Shown here one piece after another: positions 13,649 through 25,100 of a DNA stretch of 64,000 nt; position 1 is the stretch's first letter; each line of letters begins with the position of its first letter. The notes under the pieces are model-generated. The model made no database searches. It saw nothing but the letters and a program-made list of their open reading frames with translations, and was not told where the DNA came from. This DNA comes from Enoplolaimus lenunculus. Lineage: Eukaryota > Nematoda > Enoplea > Enoplida > Thoracostomopsidae. A program made the translations under genes and the position numbers. The stretch covers positions 58,359 to 122,358 of the forward strand of contig JASANG010000507.1 of assembly GCA_030248215.1 (NCBI GenBank), given 5' to 3'.

Positions 13649-14658
13649 CTTAAACAAACGAACGGAATAAAGTTAATTCTAGGCCACACGCTGCCTAAAA
13701 GTACAACATGTATATATTACCTGGTGCTCGTGCTATGTATATTTAACCCTAAATAAATACATAACATTTCCCTAAACCATCGCATTAAACTTAAACACAC
13801 GTACACACATTAGGCACTATAGAATAACTGCATATTTTTCTGCTGCTTAGGTATGGTGGTTGTGAGAGGAACACTACACGACATGGCAAACTCCCAAACT
13901 CGGCAAATCTTCCAAGTACAATCACCCCACTCCAAAATTTTCCATGCCCTTGAATCATTACTTATAAACAAAAAGATAAGAGAACTCAAAAATTTGCGAA
14001 AAATCTGCGTGGTTGATCGGGTTATAATGGTTTACACAACCAGCCATTATTCGCAACAAAATTTTTCATTCAACGAAGAAATATATAAATGTATAACCAC
14101 AACGCAAACTCACGTTAAAAACCTCGAACGAGATTCGAGCTCAGCTACAACACAACAAGTGGAAGTAGCTGTAGCGCTCGTAAATTGGCCGCTAACAGCA
14201 GCCATGTGACAGCGTACATATGCCATCAATGTCTGAGCTGCCGATGGTGCCGGCGGAATGAATTGTATGTCTTCAGCATTCAGAACGACAACTTACTAAG
14301 ATGACGCGTAGGGAACATGTTTCGCATTCGAGGAAAATACACGACAAAGTACGTACGTACGTAACAATCCATCTCATGTCGTGTAAATGATAGCACAGCA
14401 CGACTTGCCAACAACATAGTCCACGGTCAACGTATTCGACTATTCGATAGCACAGAAATGTGTTAATTAGGTCGCAAACTAAGAGTCTATTCTGGCCCAG
14501 ATTCACTTAGCAAAATGTCACAAGTACGTATGTTTGGCCATTCAACCTTAAGTAGCCGACATAAAATATACGGAAAAAATTCGTAGACCTGAGTTTTGTT
14601 ATTCAAGAATGCCATGTTAAACATCTACTGCACTACGCAAACAATTTTGAGTAGCAAC

Positions 14659-15004
14659 CAGAGTGGCAATAAAAATTTCGGATTCTGCTTCAAATATGGA
14701 AAAGCTTGAACGTTCGGATTCGGATTCGGTTTTAGACAAACCGAATTCAGCAAGGTGCTGAAACGCGGTTTGTTTCAGAAATTGACTTGGAACAGACTAA
14801 ATCTTTTTCGAATACTTGTAGTACTAGCGATTAGAACCTTAATCCATGTCTCAATGAATTCCGGGTTAGTTTGCTACGCCGGCAAGGCGATGTCTAACGG
14901 CTAATAATTTGCTAATTTCGATTCGTAATCGGAATCGGATTCGGTAAAATCGTAATGGATTCGGATTTGGAAACGGTCAAAATTTTGAGTTCGCTGCCAC
15001 CCTG
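14659..15004. mobile_element. hAT-like MITE in RSRC2 first intron
   Basis: Ends are CAGAGTGGCA and TGCCACCCTG. The flanks GTAGCAAC (14651-14658) and GAAGCAAC (15005-15012) match in 7 of 8 positions, consistent with an 8-bp target duplication. The core carries GGATTCGGATTCGG-type words. The 346 bases hold no transposase frame. Confidence 0.75.
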
Positions 15005-15233
15005 GAAGCAACAGCTGAATTTGCTCACATGCACGGTGGAGTTTCACCTTACTAGGAGCACGAGCCGAATCTTGTTAAATTTTTTAATTGCTCTAATCTG
15101 ACGAAAAGTTTTAACTGATTAAGTAGACCGATCACACAAAAATCGGCAAATACCACAGGCAACAATGTTTGGAACCTATACGTATTACGATTCGACAACC
15201 TGCAGATATAATAAAGTAATGCAAATTACATAC

Positions 15234-15236
15234 CAT
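15234..15236 (-). other. RSRC2: Probable RSRC2 start codon at the end of exon 1
   Basis: On the minus strand ACAATG is followed directly by GTATGTAA, a strong donor. Joined to the acceptor at 13649-13650 it reads ATG GGT TCA AGA, giving MGSRSPGMTSKSPS in phase with the next exon. A first exon that ends right after its ATG is a known arrangement. The choice rests only on splice signals and phase; a different upstream exon cannot be excluded. No TATA box or other promoter element was recognised. Confidence 0.45.
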
Positions 15237-16819
15237 TGTTCCGACAAATCTCTATTCCACGTTCAACCAACAGCTTTAAGCAAGCCTTCTATTCTGCCAC
15301 AGTGAAGGAATTGAGCGATGACAAATATGTAGGTGCCGAATACGTGGCGATGGACTAATATGCAACACAATTACATGAAAAATCAAGTAAACTAAAAAAG
15401 TGATGTTTCATATATAGCAAAGCACCCAGATTTTGGTAAATATTATACACATGCAACTAGAAAAATCTAACACCAATAAGGCGATTTTAAATACGATAGG
15501 TCTCGGGTTACCTTTTTGAGTGTCGATAGGTTTCATTTCATTTTCAATTTTTCAACTTAGAAACAAATTTTAGTTGTGAAAAATATCATTTGTCGCGCTT
15601 CTCGGTTCCGGTTTTTTTGGTTTCGATTTCCACCTGTTGCTTTAGGCGGCCAACACCCGTAAAGGGGCCCCACCCTAGCCGGTTGAAACAAAAACCGCCG
15701 GTTCTAAAATGTGTCTGGTTTCTCACTCGCTTCGCTATCGAATTTGAGGACCACCACACTGGAGTTTGAGGGGAGCCACCACGTCTGTCGGCTTCGGCAC
15801 TGACAACCCAAAGCCTATAAAGCGGCATACCGCAAAACTGCTCGGCCTAGGAGTTCTAAATAGCCAATAGCTAAGTAACCTCACCTATTTATTGTTAGTT
15901 ACTTGTGGGGTTAACTGTGAAAAATACGCGGAGTATCCCAGGTAAATTGGTTTAGCTCAACCTTTTTCAACATAGACGTAGTTTTGAAAAAATGTATAAA
16001 CAGCTCGCTGTTGCTACATAAACGAATACTTTTGCGTTATTTGCTATGTATTGTCAGGAAATAGTGGCTTACCGACAAATTCGAATTGCGGGGGACCCCA
16101 TCCTGCCATACCAAAAGTGAACTTAGAACGCTTTAGCAGTGAAACATTTTATTTCTCAGGCTGGAATATGAGATTGGTCACGCTTTCCTACTCGGCTCCG
16201 AGACCAAATTTGGAGTACCTGCTCTTTCAATGCCTCTAAACTTTAGGCGGATTGGGTTTCTGGGCCGGACCGAATTATTTGTTGCGACAACACGAAAGGC
16301 AACACATTGTTATCTTTGATTCTAGTACAAAACTGCATGTTGCGTCCTTTGTGGGCGTATTGTGTGAAAGCTCGTTGCCAGAATTTGGGTGAGTTTTGAA
16401 GAATGAGCGAGCGAAGCGAGCGAGATTCTATTTTTGTTTGGGTACTACATCTCTCTGTAAGGGTCTCAAAACAAAACGTTTCTTTATTCATGAACTGCTT
16501 TACAGAGGTGCCTGAACAAATTATTGGGGGCACAATGATACTTAATAATATGGTCGAATACTAAAAGAATGATATTTTGCCAAAATCACACTGTTTTCCG
16601 ATAAAAGTGAGACAAGATGCTATAGCAAAATTGGGCATTCACTTTAATTCTGCAATTAACGCGTAAGTTTTTTATTCGCTTTTCGTCATTACTCAAAATG
16701 AAATCGTGTATGTCATTAACTGGTAATGTATCAACGATACCAGAATAATGCTCATTTATAAGCATTTATTTGCTATTAAACGCAGCCACTAAATCTCAGG
16801 ATATTTGCTCAGGTCAATT

Positions 16820-16980
16820 GGCCATTGTTACTTATAGGGCCGTAACAGTAGATTAAGCGTATTCCTAAGCCTAAGCCTAAGCATAAGCCTAAATCTAAGC
16901 AAAAAATGCAGCCTAGAATATAAGCCTACTGTTTTACAGACCCACCAGAAACTAGGACGGAACTAAAAGTAACATGGGAC
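16820..16980. mobile_element. TTAGGC-type MITE
   Basis: Starts GGCCATTGTTACTTATAGGG and ends ACTAAAAGTAACATGGGAC, with an AAGCCT hexamer core. Flanks GGTCAATT (16812-16819) and GGTCGATT (16981-16988) agree in 7 of 8 positions, supporting an 8-bp target duplication. It belongs to the sub-family whose ends contain TTACTTTAAGGGGCG-like sequence. Confidence 0.8.
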
Positions 16981-17845
16981 GGTCGATTGGTATCTTTTGA
17001 ATCGGACACGTAATTCCGCACCATGTTTATTTGTCCGTTTGCCGTTTTGTAGACTGGAAACCATCCACGGAGGTCCAATCTTGAACAATAATTGGTAAAT
17101 TTAGTTCGCGTCGCTTCAGTTGTGCGCCAAACGTTCGCGAACGAGCAGTATCAAAAGAATTCTACCTGTGGCAGATGTTGTATTTGTAGGTGCCGGTAAA
17201 GTTGCGATAGCAGTCTGCAGAATAATTTCTGCGTTTCCGTTTTCTTTTTTGGAGTTGTTTCGTTAACCGATCTTTTTGGGTGTTTTAAAACACACTGCGA
17301 TGGTGACCATGCTTACGACAACGATCGCTTTACAGTTTTTCGCTACGTGCCCGCTCCTCAAACATACATAACACTGTCCCATGTAAAGATCAAGGGTGGA
17401 AGGTTGTTCCGCGGAACTAGAAAACAGTAAGCTTAAGCTTTAGACTAATTTTTTTGGCATAGTGTTTCCATGTCAAGCAACAAATGAACCAACATCTTTT
17501 ATCCGACATAAATTAGCAGCTTAAGAAGTTGGACGGTGATGCAACATACGTTTCCTCAATAGTTCAACAAATATACAGCAAAATGTTTTTCTACTATGAC
17601 GCCCACATGAAAGTTAATATTTTTGTTTCAATTTTACGTGACGAATAAAGTATTATAACGAGCAACATATGCAGTTTAAGTATTTTTTTTCTAGCAACAA
17701 CTGCATTTTAAAGTATACAAGAAAAGTTTCAAACGTTATTTATTGCTGCAAGTAATATCCAGTAAATACCATTCGGTAGGACTAGGCGTGATATTTCTAA
17801 ATGAGGACATATTTTTTTGCAGTTAGGGGTGAACGTTTGGTGGCC

Positions 17846-18272
17846 CATGTATAGAACAGGGCCGGATCGTTTTCCGGAGGGGCTATAATAGAGTCAGTTT
17901 AAGCTTTAGACTAATTTTTTTTTCTTAGGCTTAGGCTTTAGGAATAGGCTCATCCGTACGCTTAGGCTTAGGCTTAGGCTTAGGAATATGCTTATACTAC
18001 TGTTCCGGCCCTGTTCTATACATAGGCTTAGGAATATGCTTATACTACTGTTCCGGCCCTGTTCTATACATAGGCTTTTAGGAATATGCTTTATACTACT
18101 GTTCCGGCCCTGTTCTATACATAGGCTTAGGAATATGCTTTATACTACTGTTCCGGCCCTGTTCTATACATAGGCTTAGGAATATGCTTATACTACTGTT
18201 CCGGCCCTGTTCTATACATAGGCTTAGGAATATGCTTTATACTACTGTTCCGGCCCTGTTCTATACATAGGC
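17846..18272. repeat. TTAGGC-type MITE whose 3' end is tandemly amplified
   Basis: A MITE with the end CCCATGTATAGAACAGGGCC is followed by about six tandem copies of a 48-49 bp unit (about 17980-18272). The unit reads GCTTAGGAATATGCTT, ATACTACTGTTCCGGCC, CTGTTCTATACATAG, which is the right end of the element itself. The accidental frame here repeats the same short peptide and has no coding meaning. Confidence 0.8.
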
Positions 18273-18564
18273 CTGTTTGGTTTTATCTGCTTAGGTTTTC
18301 AGGTGATTCAACATACCGGTTTTGAATGATGCTAAAACTTTGAATCAGACATAAAGTTGAAGACAGAAGTCATTGTCATTATATGAATCGAAAGTTACCC
18401 AGATTTTGTGCGGATATATTTGGAATGCCGTAATATTTTAAATGTTTAGATCACCATTTGGAGCCTCAGTCTACGAATGTTCGCTATTTTAGTCGATTCT
18501 TTGGCTTTTGACACTACTTTTTAGCAGTGAAATAATATTTTTGTCGAAAATTTTGCTACGAATG

Positions 18565-18816
18565 CCATTGTAAATTCTAGTGAGTTGATTTTAGCTCTGA
18601 ATGAGCTGAATCGACTCAGAGACTTGAGCGTTGAATTAGGTCTTTCAGAACTCAGAATTGTGATTTGATTTAACTCGTTCTGGAGTTAATTAGTCAACTA
18701 ATCTAGAATTAAATCAGCTCATAGTGAGTTAATGTTTACTGTTATGAACTCAAAAGTATTAGCAGAAATAACTAATTCTCTCTGAGTCGATTAATCAACT
18801 CATCAGAACTTACAGT
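18565..18816. mobile_element. Palindromic MITE with CACTGTAAATT-type ends
   Basis: The left end ATTGTAAATTCTAGTGAG is mirrored by the right end CATCAGAACTTACAGTG, and the interior is a run of GAGTTGATT, AATCAACTC words forming a long imperfect hairpin. Relatives lie near 42528-42706, 48664-48880, 55697-55949, 56440-56640 and 63670-63842. Confidence 0.7.
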
Positions 18817-19123
18817 GTGCGGTGTTAATACATTAAATACTGTACAGGTGGCTGGTATTTCATGATCTTCAGTTTCTAGTTTATTTTAGAAAATACATCG
18901 AGAATCGAGTTGCGACTAAATTAGTAAACAAATATACTGTAGTATATCTTGATATTCATCAACAAGCATAAACTTCAAAGTTTAACTTTAATATATATTG
19001 TCACAATTTAACCTACGGTTAACAACATAAACACGGGCGGAACAGTATTATAAGCTAATTCCTACGCCTAAAATACCGAATTTGACAGCAGATATATAAC
19101 AAAATCCTGTTAAAGAGCAAAGT

Positions 19124-22100
19124 ATGCTTTCATTTTTTGTTCAAACGTTCTGGACATCGTGCCTGCCGGCACTGTTTTTTCACGCCGTCTTGATTGAAGG
19201 CCGAGACAGACTTGCAGCAAATCAAGCGGTGCAACCGCTAGAAATTGAATATTTTCGACCAGGAGTCGGCGAAACTAACAAAGGTACGTTCATTAATTTT
19301 GCCAACACTGCAGAAGACGCGAAAAGGCTGTATAAATTGGTGATTTTGACCGTTTGTGACAATGTGATTGATTACGATACAAAACGAACGCCTACGTTTG
19401 TTTGGCAATTTGAAGATCGGCTTGAAAATTATTTGGAACAAGAACGAGTAAAACAAGAGCACGGCGGATCGTTGTCTGCGGCTGAACCAATTCAAATTTA
19501 TAAACAAAACATTCCACGACTGGAAACTGTTCGTAGTCGCGAGTGTGAAATTCGATGGACAGCGCCAAGGGAAGGATCGTATGTGGCCAAAGTGAGCATG
19601 GTACTTGGAACGAAGCCAATTGCATTCGGATCAAAAATTGTCGACGTTCGTGACTTGTGGTTTGTTGTGATTGGCGATTCGTACATGTCTGGCCAAGGTA
19701 TAGGTTCATTTTTGTGACACTTCTAGTTCAGGATTGCAAGTCCGCCGGGCGAAAGAGGTTCCATTTCTCTATGAAAGTCTTCGCCTTGTAACTGCTTCCC
19801 TGACGTAGCAGTAAATTAGGCTGTTTTCCTGCCACTTCTAATTCACGCCATAACGATGGTGGCGAGGTGGTGCCGTTGCTGATCTGAAGGTGTTGCCTCT
19901 ACACATATATTTCTGCCAGTAGATTAACGGAATTACCTTGTCCCATACTTAATAACTCTACACTGACATGCATTGTTGCCGGGTGCATAGCCAACGGAAG
20001 CCAGGGAGGGTTCCGCCCCTCTCTGGAAAAATTTTGCCCCCCTAGAAGATTTTCAACCTTGCTTGTAAGGTGAGCAGGCTACGGGCCTGATTGTTGCTGC
20101 TTGGCTTGTGGCTGTGTATTGTGGACCGTGCCAGAATAATGAATGCTTGTTTAGTTCTGGTATTTCAAATATAAAATTATGATTTACCAGTAGCTAAAAC
20201 TGTAGTAACCCTTAAACTGCTGCTTATTCAGATTTTGAAAAATTTTTGCAGCTTAACCGATCAAATTTTCGTTTGGGTGTTACTTTTAATTGTTATGGTA
20301 TATGCAAATCTTTACCGGCGAATATACCCGTGCCTAAAATTTGTTTACTCGAACAGAGTCTACGCGTGGGAAACCACTGAGAGCAGAGTAAGCGGCGTAT
20401 CTGGCAGTGAAGTATTTAACTGCCGACCATCATGTCGTGCTGGAAACTTTTCGATCCAAACACTTTATTTGAAATTAACAATGTGATTTCTAACTAAATA
20501 CTAAGTAAAAACATGCCGAGATTGTGACAGAAAATGGAATTTTTTTGCGCTATCTTCTTATTTAGTGAATCTTACAATTTAGAAAAATTGCCTAAAATCT
20601 CGTTTAAAAGGTGTTAAATTTGAGAACACAAGACTATCTTCTACACATAAAATAAATTGTGTTGTTTTCAAGAAATATTGTCAGAAATTTAAGACAATTA
20701 TGTCTTGATACAGACTCCAGATATATATGTCTTGAATTCAAAACTTTTATTTCTAAAATTTTTCAGAAATATTGGTCTAAAAGTTCTCACACTTAAATGT
20801 CTTAAATTTAACACTTTGTTTTGTTGAACAATTAAGAAAAATATTTCTGAAATATAAAACAAATATTTCTGAAATATAAGACAAATATTTCTGAGATATA
20901 AGACAAACATGTCTTAAAACACAGAGATTTGTCATGCAAACCAACTTCAAAATTTGGGGCTAAATCTCAACCCAATACCCTAATTTTACCACATAAGATA
21001 CATCCAAGGCGCAAACTTAGGTTGGGGAGCCCGAGCTCAACCCGAACCATTTGTGAAATTCTATTACTTATAGCTCACCAACTTTTTTACACATAAAAAA
21101 GGAAATTATTTCTTGAATATAAGGCAACTATTCCTTGAAAGAAAGAAACTTGTGCCTTATAAATTGGCAATAGCACTATGTTTCGCGAAGCGTTTTATGT
21201 TTTGTACTTGGGGGTCGAAAGGTGGATGTTCGTCCGTCTGTCTGTCCGTCCGAAAAGAATCTCAGGAACGGCTGAACCGATTTTGATAAACTTTTTTTGT
21301 TTGAAAGCCAACTATCCTCGGGTATTAACCTCGCATTGAGGTTTTAAAATTTTAAGCCGTTTATTAGCTACAGGCTAATTTGTATAATTAATTAAGCCTA
21401 AATTAGGACTTTCCACAATATTTCCCTATTTTACTAATTATTACAGTTAGAAGCAATTTAATTTTAGCATTAAAGGGTTTTTGGGTGCGAGGAATTTGCG
21501 TAGACTGTTTACAAACCTCCAAAACCGATAATTGAGCAGTTATCTAATAGATAATTTGCATATTAGCATAGTGTATTAGGGTAAATTAGGACTTTTTACA
21601 ATATTTCACTATACCAGTCGTAGTGGGACTACATTTATTGAGCGAAGCTCGAACGCACGTAAGCAATTAAGCTAATATGCAAATTAGCTATTAGCTACCT
21701 ATTCAATAATCGGTTTCGGATGTTTGTAAACAATTTATTCAAATTCCTCGCACCCAAAAACCTTCAGCCACTCTAATAATTTTTGGAATAATTTAAAAGG
21801 TCCTAATTTTGTTCTGTCAATTAAGCTAATATGCAAATTAGTTATTAGCTAACTATTAAATTATCGGTTTTGGAGGTTTGTAAACAATTTATTCAGATTC
21901 TTCGCACCCAAAAAGCTTCAGTAAACCCTAATAATTATGGAAATAATTTAAAAAGTCCAAGATTTATCTTGTCAATTAAGCTAATATGCAAATTAGCTAT
22001 TAGCTAACTATTCAATTATCAGTTTTGGATGTTTATAAACCATTTATTCAAATTCCTCGCACCAAAAACCCTTTAGTACTGAAATTATATTGCTTTTAAC

Positions 22101-25100
22101 CTTAATAATTAGCGAAATATTGTAAAATGTCTTAATTTAGGCTTATAAACTATGCTAACATGCAAATTATCTATTAGCTAACTGCTCAATTATCGGTTTT
22201 GGAGGTTTGTAAACAGTCTACGCAGATTCTCGCACCCAAAAACCCTTTAATGCTAAAATTAGATTGCTTCTAACTGTATTAATTAGTGAAGTATTGTGGA
22301 AAGTCCTAATTTAGGCTTAACTAATTATGCAAATTAGCCTGTAGCTAATAAACGGCTTAAAATTTTAAAACCCTAATGCGAGGTTAACACCCCAGGATAA
22401 TTGGCTTTCAAACAAAAAAAGTTTATCAAAATCGGTTCAGCCGTTCCTGAGATTCTTTTCGGACGGACAGACGGACAGACGGACAGACGGACAGACGGAC
22501 AGACGGACAGACGGACAGACGGACGGACGGACATCCACCTTTCGACCCCCAAGTACAAAACATAAAACGCTTCGCGAAACTCCGAGCTTCGCTCGGAGTT
22601 TCGCTTCGCTCAATAATTAAAAAGGTTAAAAGCAATATAATTTCAGCACTATAGGGGTTTTAGGTGCGAGGAATTTAAAATAGTTAGCTAATAGCTAATT
22701 TGCATATTAGCTTAATTGACAAAACAAAATTAGGACTTTTTAAATTATTCCAAAAATTATTAGGGTGACTGAAGGGTTCTTGGGTGCGAGGAATCTGAGG
22801 AAATTGCTTAACAACTAATTTGCATATTACCTTAATTGCTTACGTGTGTTCGAGCTTCGCTCCATAAATGTAGTCCCACTACGACTGGTTGAATATAAGA
22901 CTTTTATGTGTTAACCATTTAGGAAACAAATTTCTGAGCTGTTTAAGGCTATTAATGATTGAAATACAAGACATTTATGTCTTGAAAATTTGAGAAAAGA
23001 GTCAGATTAAGCTTTAGACGAATTTTTTGCTTAGGCTTTAGGCTTAGGCTTAGGCTTAGAAATAGTCTCATCCATACGCTTTAGGCTTAGGCTTAGACTT
23101 AGGCTTAGGCATAGTAATATGCTAATACTACTGTCAAGGCCCTGTTCTATACATGTGCCGTTTCATGTATGGGAAAATATTTACAGGTAATCCTGATGCT
23201 AATAGTCCTGAAGAGCAGATTGGCCGCCTACGGAGCTATGCAACAAATTGTTAATTTTAAGCTGATATCGCTTTTTATGTATGCAAAATGCTTTACAGGT
23301 AATCCTGATGTTGAATCAACACTGTTGCCGTTTACGCTGCCACAATGGATCGATCCGACATGCTACAGGAGCAGTCTGTCACATTCGTTTTTAACGTATG
23401 AAAAAATTGAGAAACAATATCAAAATTTTGGTTTACTATTTACGTATATCGCATGCAGCGGTGCTGGCGTTCAAAAAGGATTTAAAAGTACTGCAGCTCA
23501 GATAGTAATCTATGACAACTAGTCACTCTACTACTGGTCCATGTTACTTTAAGGGGCGTCCAGGTTACTGGCGGGTGTGTAAAAGAGTAAGTTTAGATTC
23601 TAGATTACATTTTTTGCATAGGTTTAAGCTTAGGCTTAGGAAGACATTCTTGCAACGCTTAGGCTTATGCTTAGGAATACGCGTAATCTACTGTTACGCC
23701 CCTTAAAGTAGCATTGCACCTACTACTTGTCGGCTGACAGCTGTCGAAGCGAGAAGCTAACACTAAGCTTACACCAAAGGTTAATCATTAATGGTGGGAA
23801 ATAAATAATCGGGTCGGTAGGAATGTCCCGTTACGAAACGCAAGTTGACGAGTTGTCGGGGCGACGAAAGTTTGTGATACCATGAGGAAGTCAATTAAAT
23901 TATTAGTACAATAATTAATAAGTTGGGTCATGGTTCGCCCACACTGCAAAAAAATGATGAGTCAAATTGACTCTCTCCGAAATAGGCTCTACGGGACTAC
24001 ACAAAATGAGTCAAATTCGACTCTGCCAGAGTCAAACAGGCTTAGGCTTAGGCTTAGGAATACGCTTTTACTACTGTTTCAGCCTTGTTCTATACATGGG
24101 CCGGCTTAGGCTTAGGCTTTAGGAATAGGCTCATCATTACGCTTAGGCTTTCGTTTTGGCTTAGGCTGAGGAATATGCTTATACTACTGTTCCTGCCCTG
24201 TTGTATACGTGGGCCCACCAATCTATATAAAGTTTACTCAGGGACCACTAGGGGATGCTGATGCAGATTATTGCGCATGCATTTGAGCGTCCATGAAATT
24301 TACAAGCGGTAAAGTTATAAATTATGACAATGACTTGCAAAACAACACAATTTAAATATCTTGAGCAAGTCCATAAATATTGCTTCGTGAATAATTAGTA
24401 CATTTGTAAAATATCGTAGGTTGCTTGTTTAACAACTTAAGCCTAAGCCTAAGCCTAAGCCTAAGCATAAGCCGAAGCATAAGCCTAAGCCTAAGCCTAA
24501 GCCCAAGCCTAAGCCCAAGCCCAAGCCCAAGCCCAAGCCTAAGCCTAAGCCTAAGCCTACGATAAGCCGAAGCCTAAGCCTTAGCCTATATTTTTAAAAC
24601 TCAAATTTTAATTTCAGCACCTCATCGTAGAAAGACTCCACAAATCAAAGTGATCAAAGAAATTCAAGACGCCCTGCTCGACAAATGTTCATGCGACGGA
24701 TGTTGTAAATCAGTGCCTGACGCTTTACTTATGGGCATCGGCGCTAACGACTTAGAATTCGAACAAATAGTGAGCGCTTCGCTGGTCGGCAACATTGATC
24801 CTGAACTGCGACAGCTACCTATACGTTTATCTCGACTAAATCGTAATTTAGACTGGCTCGCGCGCGAATTTGACAAGCTAAACATACCGCCGGATCACGT
24901 ATTTTACACCGAATACTTTGATCCACTCCGAAATCACGACGGTAATCGAGACGCGTCGTGTCCTGGACTTGGGCTGACAACTTTGAGTGATTTTTTAAAA
25001 ATTGATTCAAAATTTCGAATTGCAATTAATCAATTAATTGAAGACAAATGTGACAAATACGGTTGGAATTATTTGGACGGTATTGATGAAGCGTACAGGC

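Larger units (their letters stand above)
15237..19123. other. Intergenic region between RSRC2 and the SGNH hydrolase
   Basis: The two flanking genes diverge from here, so their promoters should lie within it, but no TATA, initiator or other core element could be assigned. No coding exon was recognised. It holds TTAGGC-type MITEs (16820-16980, 17375-17461, 17846-18272), a 48-bp tandem repeat, and a CACTGTAAATT-type palindromic MITE near 18565-18816. The rest is AT-rich single-copy sequence. Confidence 0.55.

Noticed and set aside
13680-13760. Extra small RSRC2 exon ending AGCACCAG before GTAATATA
   Set aside because: A donor-like site exists, but the phase does not fit the next exon and no open frame with ATG leads into it; it could only be untranslated.
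20235-20486. 83-codon frame with a hydrophobic start in hydrolase intron 1
   Set aside because: No family resemblance, lies in repeat-rich intron, and no supporting splice or UTR signals; length is compatible with chance.
22373-22635. Minus-strand frames rich in VCPSVRLS
   Set aside because: They translate the GACGGACA tandem run in the repeat element; common artefact of such repeats.
24438-24592. True telomere or telomere fusion (TTAGGC run)
   Set aside because: The run is short, degenerate, inside an intron, and the same hexamers occur in many MITE copies in both orientations; genes continue on both sides.
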